From Pseudomonas sp. BGI-2 (lineage in GTDB: Bacteria; Pseudomonadota; Gammaproteobacteria; Pseudomonadales; Pseudomonadaceae): a DNA stretch of 64,000 bases. Each line of letters starts with the position of its first letter. Within the stretch, counting starts at the first letter, position 1. The position numbers and the translations under genes are program-made. Under the pieces are notes generated by a model. That model was given only the letters and a program-made list of their open reading frames with translations. It was not told where the DNA came from and did not search any database. Shown piece by piece: positions 1-7,342 of this stretch. Where the stretch lies: assembly GCF_004310295.1 (NCBI RefSeq), contig NZ_SISB01000005.1, positions 62,001-126,000 of the forward strand, written 5' to 3'.

Positions 1-324
1 GTAGAAAGAACACTACAAAATGGATATAAGATTGCAGATCTAACTACCACATTCAACAAGCCCGGCAAGAGCACAGAAAACTCATATACATTGGCATTAG
101 CTGAAGAAATCGGAAACATGGAGTTCAACAGCGTGATAATCGCAAACGATTTGATGCCCAACAGCCCACCAAGAGATGGTTATGAACTGGACCGAAGAAT
201 ATCTACTTTATACACGGCCATTTCCAGAGCGATACAAGAACTATATTTACCTATTGATATTGAAGAGTGGCTCGCAAATTATCGGGTCGCCGGGCTCTAT
301 ATTCCAGAAAAAAAAAGCTATTAG
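1..324 (+). CDS. C-terminal end of a UvrD/Rep-like superfamily I helicase (5' truncated by window edge)
   Basis: The frame is open from base 1 to the TAG at 322-324 (107 codons), so only the C-terminus is visible. EFNSVIIAND near residue 42 resembles helicase motif V, and LYTAISRAIQELYL near residue 73 resembles motif VI of UvrD/Rep-type enzymes (VALTRAK-like, with the nucleotide-contacting arginine). These ATP-driven 3'-5' DNA translocases act in repair or, as shorter accessory proteins, in phage defence and mobile islands. Base composition is visibly AT-rich compared with the GC-rich genes that follow, which suggests an acquired segment ending here. The specific subfamily cannot be told from this fragment. 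Confidence 0.6.
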   Translation, partial: VERTLQNGYKIADLTTTFNKPGKSTENSYTLALAEEIGNMEFNSVIIANDLMPNSPPRDGYELDRRISTLYTAISRAIQELYLPIDIEEWLANYRVAGLYIPEKKSY

Positions 325-370
325 TTTTATGAACGTAGCTTTCGAGGTTGCATGAAGCGGGTCTGCGCGA

Positions 371-617
371 TAACCTTTGGCCGTCGCTGCCAATTCAGCG
401 ACCGGGTGTGGAAACCCGTGTAATTCAAGGCGCAACAGCGCCCCCACCACGTCTGCCGGCGCTTTTTTTGTGTCTGCGGCGTGAGTTATGGCGGCTGTGC
501 GTGGGACGTCTTCGGGCGTGCCGGTTTCCTTGATTCCCGGTTTTCCACCCTGCGCACAGCTGTCACCCATTCGTGTGGAAACGAATGCGGCAGCTTCACA
601 TATCAAGGAGTCTGATA
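371..617 (+). ncRNA. Structured leader RNA, copy 1 (upstream of a 38-codon ORF and DUF3077 gene)
   Basis: This non-coding leader runs from the shared block taacctttggc to the start codon at 618. Visible helices are: HP1 383-389/396-402; HP2 403-407/414-418 with loop GTGGAA; HP3 437-442/458-463 with CCACCA in its loop and a T7 tract after it; a 12-bp closing stem 490-501/553-564; inside it a cUUCGg hairpin (ACGTC/GGCGT, loop TTCG) and a CCGG/CCGG hairpin; and HP7 CATTCG/CGAATG (569-574/582-587) with loop motif GTGTGGAAAC (573-582), the same 10-mer as at 406-415. Segment TTTCCAC (542-548) is complementary to GTGGAAA in both loops. The Shine-Dalgarno AAGGAG (605-610) follows. A diverged copy with compensating changes lies at 35308-35056. 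Confidence 0.75.
437..469 (+). terminator. Terminator-like hairpin with T7 tract inside leader copy 1
   Basis: AGCGCC (437-442) can pair with GGCGCT (458-463) and is followed directly by seven T residues (463-469), the form of a weak intrinsic terminator or attenuator. The GCGCC arm can instead pair with GGCGC at 429-433 around an ACA-type loop, which would be a mutually exclusive antiterminator. Copy 2 keeps the hairpin with a stronger 8-bp stem but has no T tract, so termination cannot be the general function of the element. Confidence 0.35.
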
Positions 618-734
618 ATGCGCAGCATCAATCCGTACAAATTTTTGCTTTTCCCTCAACGCGACTCCCAGTTGCGTAATGCCCCACTGTCCACCCTCTC
701 TCATCGCCTCTCCGTCATCGGAGGTGGCAAATGA
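618..734 (+). CDS. 38-codon small ORF, translationally coupled to the DUF3077 gene
   Basis: ATG at 618 lies 7 bases after a good Shine-Dalgarno (AAGGAG 605-610) that ends the structured leader. It encodes a 38-residue basic peptide starting MRSINPYKFLLFPQRDSQ and ending SVIGGGK. Its TGA (732-734) overlaps the ATG of the DUF3077 gene (731-733) as ATGA, and the Shine-Dalgarno of that gene (GGAGGTG near 720) lies inside this ORF. Ribosomes released here could restart on the next gene, so the leader may control both through this peptide. I recognise no family. It could be a leader peptide whose only role is coupling. The DUF6124 copy at 35055 has no equivalent ORF. Confidence 0.5.
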   Translation: MRSINPYKFLLFPQRDSQLRNAPLSTLSHRLSVIGGGK

Positions 735-1042
735 CCGATCAATCAGAGCTGAAAACCATAGGCCTAACTCCCGCCATCTACTGCGCGGACCAAGCCCTGT
801 TCCACGTCACTCGCGGCGTTCCCCTCGGCGATGCGTTATCCATGGCTTCTGACTTTCTGTTTCTCGCGAAGAAGCTGAACGAAGATGCTGCCTACGCTAG
901 AGACACCGACCGCCACGCCTGGGCCGCGCATTATTTGACGGCGATGAGTAAGGCGGTGGTTGATGATGCGGTGAAGGTGCTTACGCGGGGTCGGAGTTCT
1001 GCATCGACAGATAAGCGGTCGGCGGAGAAGCCTGAATCGTAG
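731..1042 (+). CDS. DUF3077 family protein
   Basis: This 103-residue protein matches the Pseudomonas DUF3077 pattern: GLTPAIYCADQALFHVTRGV near residue 11, then GDALSMASDFLFLAKKL and DRHAWAAHYLTAMSKAVV, ending in a polar tail. It has no signal peptide or membrane segment, so it is predicted to be a small, mainly helical cytoplasmic protein. Function is unknown for the family. The start is the ATG overlapping the stop of the 38-codon ORF upstream, with GGAGGTG about 5 bases before it. It is preceded by the structured leader at 371-617, and the same leader type precedes the DUF6124 gene at 34684-35055. The M-[AS]-S-D-F and R-H motifs are shared with that DUF6124 protein, which suggests, as inference, a common origin. 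Confidence 0.8.
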   Translation: MTDQSELKTIGLTPAIYCADQALFHVTRGVPLGDALSMASDFLFLAKKLNEDAAYARDTDRHAWAAHYLTAMSKAVVDDAVKVLTRGRSSASTDKRSAEKPES

Positions 1043-1680
1043 TGGCTGAACAATCGCGGGATGGTTTTGATGCCGGTCGGTGGCTGGTATGACGTTCTGG
1101 GGGAGTGAGCTGCTTGGGGTGGCGCCGGGCGCATTGGGATTGATGTTGTCTGGGCTGGCGCTATCCCGAGCAGGCTCACTCCTACAGGGGTTTTGTGTGC
1201 TGATTGGGGTTCGGGATTTGCCTCGAGGTTTTTGGGGCTTTTTATTATTCAGCCCAGGGTGAATGGCTTTTGGTTTACAGCGGGATAGACCAACGCATCT
1301 GCTCCCTGAATTGCCCACGGATCTGATGCTGTTTCTCACCTGCAGCGCCTGATATACATCACCCATCGACAGGCCCTCAGGGCATTAGGCCAGTGAGTGA
1401 ACGCCCCGCGCCACGCTCATCTAGACTTAATGGATAGTCGTAGGCAGAACCGAACACGTCGCTTTGGTGCAGTTCAATCAAAAGCGCCGTGGCAAGCTGC
1501 CCTTTATGCCCAGTAGAGGCGCGGCGAAGACCGCGTCGGGCACAACAAGATGCCCGCTCAGGGTGCCCTGGCCAACGGCCTGAAATTGCCACGATTCCGT
1601 GACGTGGTGTGAGTGCCGCAGCCGACACTTTCGGACGACCGACGACCATCTGGTTTGTCCGTGACCGTGAGGATTGCTGA
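1043..1680. other. Intergenic region before the formate dehydrogenase operon
   Basis: About 640 bases without a convincing gene. It contains one single REP-like unit (gagcaggctcactcctacag, about 1170-1189). From about 1260 to 1680 is presumably the upstream region of fdsG. I could not identify a clear -10/-35 pair or a sigma-54 -24/-12 element. Short frames on both strands here look like chance openings in GC-rich DNA. Confidence 0.5.
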
Positions 1681-2157
1681 ATGCCTGATGAGAGTTTGCA
1701 CCTGCCTGTGGTCAACACCCTGCTGGAGCGCCACAAGGGCTCTGCGGGTGCACTGTTGCCCATTCTTCATGATATTCAGGAACGCATCGGTTACATCCCC
1801 GATGTGGCCGTCCCCGAGATTGCCCACGCCCTCAATCAGAGTCAGGCGGAGATTCGCGGGGTGATCAGCTTTTACCATGACTTCCGTACCGCGCCACCGG
1901 CCCGGCATATCCTGCGTCTGTGCCGGGCTGAGTCGTGCAAGAGCCGCGGTGCCGAGCAGCTTGCGGCGCAGTTGCGCGAACGTCTGCAACTGGACGATCA
2001 CGGCAGCAGCGCTGATGGCAGCATCAGTTTACGGCCGGTGTATTGCCTCGGTGCCTGTGCCTGCTCGCCCGCTCTGGAGCTGGATGGTCGGGTGCATGCG
2101 CGGCTTAGCGCCGAGCGTCTGGATGCGTTGCTCGACGCTTGCCGGGAGGACGCATGA
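1681..2157 (+). CDS. fdsG: NAD-dependent formate dehydrogenase, gamma subunit
   Basis: The 158-residue protein belongs to the NuoE-like thioredoxin-fold 2Fe-2S family. It has the typical LPILHDIQERIGYIP stretch near residue 26, then a cysteine pair region CRAESC and a second pair CLGACAC, which together bind the cluster. In soluble Mo/W formate dehydrogenases of the FdsABG type this subunit passes electrons with FdsB from formate to NAD+. Start ATG 1681 has a GAGGA-type ribosome site about 9 bases upstream. Its TGA overlaps the start of fdsB, so the operon is translationally coupled. The enzyme is cytoplasmic. Confidence 0.93.
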   Translation: MPDESLHLPVVNTLLERHKGSAGALLPILHDIQERIGYIPDVAVPEIAHALNQSQAEIRGVISFYHDFRTAPPARHILRLCRAESCKSRGAEQLAAQLRERLQLDDHGSSADGSISLRPVYCLGACACSPALELDGRVHARLSAERLDALLDACREDA

Positions 2158-3716
2158 TGCCGTCGCTCTATCTGCCCAGTGATTCGCTGGCCCGTGCGGT
2201 GGGTGCCGATGAGGTGGCGGTGGCCCTTATTACTCAGGCCCGGGAACGCAATTTGCCACTGGAGTTGCAGCGCACCAGTTCTCGCGGCCTGTATTGGCTG
2301 GAACCGCTGCTGGAAGTGGACAGCCCGCAAGGCCGGATCGGCTTTGGGCCGCTGACCGCCGCCGATGTGCCGTCCGTGCTCGAAGCGCTGCAAGGCGAGC
2401 CGTCCGCGCATCCACTGGCCTTGGGCCTGGTGGAAGAGTTGCCTTATCTGAAAACTCAACAACGCCTGCTTTTTGCCCGCGCCGGCATTACCCGGCCGCT
2501 GTCGCTGGATGACTACCGGGCCCATGGCGGTTTCGAGGGTTTAACGAGGGCCGTGACCGTTGGCGGTGAGCAAACCGCAACGGAAGTGTTCGATTCAGGC
2601 CTGCGAGGACGTGGCGGCGCAGCCTTCCCCGCGGGGATCAAATGGCGCACGGTGCGCGCTACCCAAGCGGCGCAGAAATACATTGTGTGCAACGCCGACG
2701 AAGGCGATTCCGGCACCTTCGCCGACCGCATGTTGATGGAAGGCGATCCCTTCCTGCTGATCGAAGGCATGGCCATTGCCGGCATCACTGTCGGCGCCAC
2801 CTACGGTTACATCTATGTACGCTCGGAATACCCAGACGCCGTGGCCACCCTGCGCCAAGCGCTGGACATCGCCCGGACAGCCGGCTACCTCGGCGCCAAT
2901 GTTGGCGGCAGCGGCCAGGCTTTCGATATGGAAGTGCGCGTCGGTGCCGGCGCGTACATCTGCGGTGAAGAAACCGCGCTGTTGGACTCGCTCGAAGGCA
3001 AACGCGGGATCGTCCGCGCCAAGCCGCCGATCCCTGCGTTGAAGGGGCTGTTTGGTCTACCCACGCTGGTGCACAACGTACTGACTTTGGCCTCGGTGCC
3101 GCTGATTCTGGCCAAGGGTGCGCAGTTTTATCGCGACTACGGCATGGGCCGTTCCCTGGGCACCATGCCTTTCCAGCTGGCGGGCAACATTCGTCACGGC
3201 GGTCTGGTGGAACGGGCATTTGGCCTGACCTTGCGGGAGCTGGTGGAAGACTACGGCGGCGGAACCGCCAGTGGTCGGCCGCTGAAGGCCGCGCAAGTTG
3301 GCGGGCCGCTCGGCGCTTGGGTGCCACCCGCGCAATTCGACACGCCGCTGGATTACGAAGCCTTCGCCGCCATCGGCGCGATGCTCGGTCACGGTGGTGT
3401 AGTAGTGGCGGACGACAGTCTGGACATGGCCCACATGGCGCGTTTTGCGATGCAGTTCTGCGCCGAGGAATCCTGTGGAAAATGCACGCCTTGCCGCATC
3501 GGCTCGACACGGGGCGTGGAGGTGATCGACCGCTTGCTGGCCGCGCCGGACCAGAGCGGTCGCGATGCGCAGGTGATCATCCTCAAAGACCTGTGCGACA
3601 CCCTGCAATACGGTTCGCTCTGCGCGTTGGGCGGCATGGTCTCCTTTCCAGTCGCCAGCGCCCTCAAGCACTTCCCCGCCGACTTCGGTCTGCAAGCCTC
3701 GGAGGCCGAGCAATGA
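2154..3716 (+). CDS. fdsB: NAD-dependent formate dehydrogenase, beta (flavoprotein) subunit
   Basis: This NuoF-like subunit carries FMN, binds NAD+ and holds one 4Fe-4S cluster. A short thioredoxin-like N-terminal part precedes the NuoF core. GLRGRGGAAFPAGIKW near residue 148 is the NAD(H)/FMN glycine-rich loop, and ESCGKCTPCRIG near residue 440 supplies the cluster cysteines. I chose ATG 2154 (or the adjacent ATG 2157) because GGGAGGA ends at 2150 and the fdsG stop overlaps; the upstream TTG at 2139 is less likely. With FdsG it forms the diaphorase half of the complex and reduces NAD+ with electrons from FdsA. It ends as ATGA into fdsA. Confidence 0.93.
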   Translation: MMPSLYLPSDSLARAVGADEVAVALITQARERNLPLELQRTSSRGLYWLEPLLEVDSPQGRIGFGPLTAADVPSVLEALQGEPSAHPLALGLVEELPYLKTQQRLLFARAGITRPLSLDDYRAHGGFEGLTRAVTVGGEQTATEVFDSGLRGRGGAAFPAGIKWRTVRATQAAQKYIVCNADEGDSGTFADRMLMEGDPFLLIEGMAIAGITVGATYGYIYVRSEYPDAVATLRQALDIARTAGYLGANVGGSGQAFDMEVRVGAGAYICGEETALLDSLEGKRGIVRAKPPIPALKGLFGLPTLVHNVLTLASVPLILAKGAQFYRDYGMGRSLGTMPFQLAGNIRHGGLVERAFGLTLRELVEDYGGGTASGRPLKAAQVGGPLGAWVPPAQFDTPLDYEAFAAIGAMLGHGGVVVADDSLDMAHMARFAMQFCAEESCGKCTPCRIGSTRGVEVIDRLLAAPDQSGRDAQVIILKDLCDTLQYGSLCALGGMVSFPVASALKHFPADFGLQASEAEQ

Positions 3717-6595
3717 TTACTCTCTTCGACCCGAAAACCGATATCGATCTGGGCACCCCGGCCCGCGACAGCCAGGTGCAAGTCACCCTGAACATCGATG
3801 GCCGCAACATCAGCGTGCCCGAAGGGACCTCGGTGATGCGCGCCGCTGCGCTGCTGGGCACCACCATTCCCAAACTGTGCGCCACCGACAGCCTGGAAGC
3901 CTTCGGTTCCTGCCGCATGTGCCTGGTGGAGATCGACGGCATGCGCGGCTACCCGGCGTCCTGCACCACGCCGGTCACTGAAGGCATGAGCGTGCACACC
4001 CAGACGCCGAAGCTCGCGACCCTGCGGCGCAACGTCATGGAGTTGTACATCTCCGATCACCCGCTGGACTGCCTGACCTGCTCGGCCAACGGCAACTGCG
4101 AGCTGCAAACCGTGGCCGGCCAGGTCGGCTTGCGGGAAGTGCGTTACGGCTATGAAGGCGACAACCATCTGGCCGACGTGAAGGACACGTCCAACCCCTA
4201 CTTCGACTTCGACCCGAGCAAGTGCATCGTCTGCAACCGCTGCGTGCGCGCCTGCGAAGAAACCCAGGGCACGTTTGCCCTGACCATTACCGGGCGCGGT
4301 TTCGAATCCCGGGTGGCGGCCGCCGGTGGCGAGAACTTCCTCGACTCGGAATGCGTGTCCTGCGGCGCCTGTGTGCAAGCCTGTCCCACCGCGACCCTGA
4401 TGGAAAAAAGCGTGGTGGAACTGGGGCAGCCCGAACGCAGCGTGATCACTACCTGTGCCTATTGCGGCGTGGGCTGCTCGTTCCGCGCCGAGATGAAAGG
4501 CGACAAGCTGGTACGCATGGTTCCCGACAAAAACGGCCAAGCCAACCACGGCCACTCTTGCGTCAAGGGGCGCTTTGCCTGGGGGTACGCCACCCACCCG
4601 GATCGCATCACCAAACCGATGATCCGCCAGCACATCAACGACCCGTGGCAGGAAGTCAGCTGGGATGAGGCGGTGACCTACGCCGCCAGCGAGTTCCGAC
4701 GGTTACAGCAAAAATATGGCCGCGATTCCATTGGCGGCATCACCTCCAGCCGCTGCACCAACGAAGAAACCTATCTGGTGCAGAAGCTGGTGCGCGCCGC
4801 CTTCGGCAACAACAACGTCGACACCTGTGCGCGGGTCTGCCACTCGCCGACCGGCTATGGCTTGAAACAAACCTTGGGCGAGTCCGCCGGCACCCAGAGT
4901 TTCGACTCGGTGATGCAGGCCGACGTGATTCTGGTGATGGGCGCCAACCCCAGCGACGCCCACCCGGTGTTCGCCTCCCAGCTCAAACGCCGATTGCGTG
5001 AAGGCGCGCGGCTGATCGTCATCGACCCACGGCGCATTGATCTGGTGGATTCGGTGCATGCCCGCGCCGAACTGCACCTGGCCCTGCGCCCGGGCACCAA
5101 CGTCGCCATGCTCAACGCCCTGGCCCACGTCATCGTCACCGAAGGCCTGCTCGACCAGGCCTTTATCGATGCCCGATGCGAGGGCAGCGATTTCGCCCGC
5201 TGGAGCGAGTTCGTCAGCCGCGCGGAAAACTCACCGGAAGTGCTTGGCGACATTTGCGGCGTAGACGCTGCCGACATCCGTGCCGCCGCCCGTCTGTACG
5301 CGGGCGCTGGCAATGCGGCGATCTACTACGGTCTGGGAATCACCGAACACAGCCAGGGCAGCACTGCGGTGATGGGCATCGCCAACCTCGCCATGGCCAC
5401 CGGTAACATCGGTCGCGAAGGCGTCGGTGTGAACCCGCTGCGGGGGCAGAACAACGTTCAGGGCTCCTGCGACATGGGTTCCTTCCCTCACGAGCTGCCC
5501 GGTTACCGGCACATCTCCAACGAGGTGGTACGGGCGCAGTTCGAACAAGCGTGGAACGTCACCTTGCAACCCGACCCGGGCCTGCGCATTCCCAATATGT
5601 TCGAGTCTGCGTTGGCCGGCAGCTTCAAGGGCTTGTATTGCCAGGGCGAAGACATCGCCCAGAGCGATCCGAATACCCAGCACGTCACCGCAGCGCTGTC
5701 GGCCATGGAATGCGTGGTGGTGCAGGACATTTTCCTCAACGAAACCGCCAGGTTCGCCCACGTGTTCCTGCCGGGCAGTTCGTTCCTGGAAAAAGACGGC
5801 ACCTTCACCAACGCCGAGCGGCGCATCTCCCGGGTGCGCAAGGTGATGGAGCCTCTGGGCGGCAAGGCCGACTGGGAAGGCACCGTGGCCCTGGCCAACG
5901 CCCTGGGCTACCCGATGCACTACACGCATCCATCGCAAATCATGGATGAAATTGCCAGCTTGACGCCGACCTTCACCAACGTCAGCTACGCCGCACTGGA
6001 CAGCCACGGCAGCCTGCAATGGCCGTGCAACGCCGCCGCGCCGGACGGCACGCCGACCATGCACATCGACGAATTCGTGCGCGGCAAGGGGCGCTTCATG
6101 CTCACCGGCTACGTGCCCACCGAGGAAAAGGTCAACAATCGTTATCCGCTGCTGCTGACCACCGGGCGCATCCTCAGCCAGTACAACGTCGGCGCCCAGA
6201 CCCGGCGTACCGAAAACGTCGCCTGGCACGACGAAGACCGCCTGGAAATCCACCCGACCGACGCCGAGAGCCGTGGCATCAACGAAGGTGACTGGGTCGG
6301 TATCGGCAGCCGCGCCGGACAAACCGTACTGCGTGCGCGGGTCACCGAACGGGTCGCCCCGGGCGTGGTGTACACCACGTTCCACTTCCCGGAATCGGGG
6401 GCCAACGTCATCACTACCGACAACTCCGACTGGGCCACCAACTGTCCGGAGTACAAGGTCACCGCCGTGGAAGTCAGTCGCGTCTACCACCCTTCCGAGT
6501 GGCAAAAACGCTACCAGGCCTTCAGCGACGAGCAGGACCGTCTGCTCAAGGATCGCCGTCAGGCCCGTGGCGCTAAAGCGGAGGTACGCCGATGA
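3713..6595 (+). CDS. fdsA: NAD-dependent formate dehydrogenase, alpha (molybdopterin) subunit
   Basis: 960 residues from ATG 3713, which overlaps the fdsB stop. The frame stays open upstream inside fdsB, but the start here fits the family. In order: a 2Fe-2S domain (C56, C67, C70, C84), a His-Cys3 cluster (H116, C120, C123, C129), two ferredoxin-like 4Fe-4S sets (C171/174/177/181 and C214/217/220/224), a further 4Fe-4S motif CAYCGVGC from C248 with C283, and the bis-MGD catalytic domain. CARVCHSPT at 372-380 contains the Mo-ligating cysteine C376 followed by the conserved histidine, so this is the cysteine and not the selenocysteine form. It oxidises formate to CO2. The maturation factor FdhD/FdsC is not in this operon. 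Confidence 0.95.
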   Translation: MITLFDPKTDIDLGTPARDSQVQVTLNIDGRNISVPEGTSVMRAAALLGTTIPKLCATDSLEAFGSCRMCLVEIDGMRGYPASCTTPVTEGMSVHTQTPKLATLRRNVMELYISDHPLDCLTCSANGNCELQTVAGQVGLREVRYGYEGDNHLADVKDTSNPYFDFDPSKCIVCNRCVRACEETQGTFALTITGRGFESRVAAAGGENFLDSECVSCGACVQACPTATLMEKSVVELGQPERSVITTCAYCGVGCSFRAEMKGDKLVRMVPDKNGQANHGHSCVKGRFAWGYATHPDRITKPMIRQHINDPWQEVSWDEAVTYAASEFRRLQQKYGRDSIGGITSSRCTNEETYLVQKLVRAAFGNNNVDTCARVCHSPTGYGLKQTLGESAGTQSFDSVMQADVILVMGANPSDAHPVFASQLKRRLREGARLIVIDPRRIDLVDSVHARAELHLALRPGTNVAMLNALAHVIVTEGLLDQAFIDARCEGSDFARWSEFVSRAENSPEVLGDICGVDAADIRAAARLYAGAGNAAIYYGLGITEHSQGSTAVMGIANLAMATGNIGREGVGVNPLRGQNNVQGSCDMGSFPHELPGYRHISNEVVRAQFEQAWNVTLQPDPGLRIPNMFESALAGSFKGLYCQGEDIAQSDPNTQHVTAALSAMECVVVQDIFLNETARFAHVFLPGSSFLEKDGTFTNAERRISRVRKVMEPLGGKADWEGTVALANALGYPMHYTHPSQIMDEIASLTPTFTNVSYAALDSHGSLQWPCNAAAPDGTPTMHIDEFVRGKGRFMLTGYVPTEEKVNNRYPLLLTTGRILSQYNVGAQTRRTENVAWHDEDRLEIHPTDAESRGINEGDWVGIGSRAGQTVLRARVTERVAPGVVYTTFHFPESGANVITTDNSDWATNCPEYKVTAVEVSRVYHPSEWQKRYQAFSDEQDRLLKDRRQARGAKAEVRR

Positions 6596-6813
6596 GTACG
6601 GAGAACCTGATCAAGATGGTCAACCAGATCGCCCTGTATTTCGCCACCGAACCGGACCAGCAACAGGCCGTGCTTGGTGTGCGTAATCATCTGCAGATGT
6701 ACTGGACGCCCGGTATGCGCAAGGAGTTGCTGGCCTGGCAGACGGAGCATCAGGGGGCGGACTTGCATCCACTGGCGCAGGCGGCGGTCAGTGGGGCGGG
6801 GTGGGAGGCTTAG
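6592..6813 (+). CDS. fdsD: Formate dehydrogenase delta subunit
   Basis: 73 residues beginning MSTENLIKMVNQIALYF, with the family motif VRNHLQMYWTPGMRK near residue 33. The ATG overlaps the fdsA stop (ATGA). FdsD is a small accessory subunit of the FdsABG complex found in many but not all purified enzymes, and probably assists assembly. It is the last gene of the operon: about 30 bases on, a REP palindrome begins and the next gene is on the other strand. In many genomes fdhD (fdsC) sits beside fdsD; here it is absent. Confidence 0.92.
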   Translation: MSTENLIKMVNQIALYFATEPDQQQAVLGVRNHLQMYWTPGMRKELLAWQTEHQGADLHPLAQAAVSGAGWEA

Positions 6814-6845
6814 GTTCACACAACCTCAAGATTGACCGAAAACCT

Positions 6846-6932
6846 GTGGGAGCGGGCTTGCTCGCGAATGCGGAGTGTCAGGCGACATTACAGTGACTGA
6901 CACTCCGCTTTCGCGAGCAAGCCCGCTCCCAC
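6846..6932. repeat. Inverted REP pair (BIME)
   Basis: GTGGGAGCGGGCTTGCTCGC at 6846 is mirrored by its reverse complement ending at 6932, with a second inner inverted repeat CGGAGTGTCAG / CTGACACTCCG. This is the common Pseudomonas REP doublet at the converging ends of the fds operon and the PH-domain gene, where it may also help end transcription. Confidence 0.9.
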
Positions 6933-6945
6933 TGGGTGTGTGTGT

Positions 6946-7314
6946 TCAGAGCAGATGTTGGGAGATCAGCTTCGAGATCTCTACCATCGAAGTCCTGCCG
7001 GTGAACTCGAACTTCACCTTCCCCAACGACGAAAAATAAATTTCCAACTCGGAATCCAGGTCAAACGTCCCGGACGTTTCCACCGAATACGCCACGATGT
7101 TTTTATACGGCAACGAGGTGAAGTCTTTCTTGCTGCCGGTGAGGCCCTGGACGTTGACCGCGATGATCCGTTTGTTGGTAAACACCACGCCATCGCGCAT
7201 GGATTTGTAGGAGTCGATCACCTGCTCCCCATCCAATAGCAGCGAAGTAACGCGTTCGGCGTATTCGTCGTTCTGCTTGAGTTTGAAGAAGCCTTTGTTG
7301 TTGAAATCAATCAT
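6946..7314 (-). CDS. PH-domain-containing protein (bacterial PH, YvbH/DUF1696-like)
   Basis: 122 residues with a bacterial pleckstrin-homology layout: an N-terminal segment of about 25 residues, then DGEQVIDSYKSMRDGVVFTNKRIIAVNVQGLTG-type strands near residues 28-60, and a C-terminal helix SMVEISKLISQHLL. The FTNKRII motif is typical of bPH domains. No signal peptide or membrane segment is visible, so it is probably cytoplasmic. The role is unknown; related proteins have been linked to stress responses. It stands alone between the REP pair and the two-component genes. Confidence 0.8.
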   Translation of the reverse strand: MIDFNNKGFFKLKQNDEYAERVTSLLLDGEQVIDSYKSMRDGVVFTNKRIIAVNVQGLTGSKKDFTSLPYKNIVAYSVETSGTFDLDSELEIYFSSLGKVKFEFTGRTSMVEISKLISQHLL

Positions 7315-7342
7315 CTGCCATTCCCTGTTTTCAAATGAACAT

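Noticed and set aside
403..418. RsmA/CsrA binding site suggested by GGA in hairpin loops (also 573-582)
   Set aside because: Copy 2 has GAGAUC in the same loops, without GGA, so the shared function cannot be RsmA binding.
348..533. 61-codon plus-strand ORF across leader copy 1, with a stretch ELWRLCVGRLRACRFP resembling ALWRLCAGRLRSGRVP in the N-terminal extension of the DUF6124 frame (34684-35223)
   Set aside because: The shared peptide comes from the conserved RNA closing stem. Changes that preserve base pairing explain it, no ribosome site precedes either frame, and the real starts at 618 and 35055 have good ribosome sites. It could still be a leader peptide, so I keep it as a doubt only.
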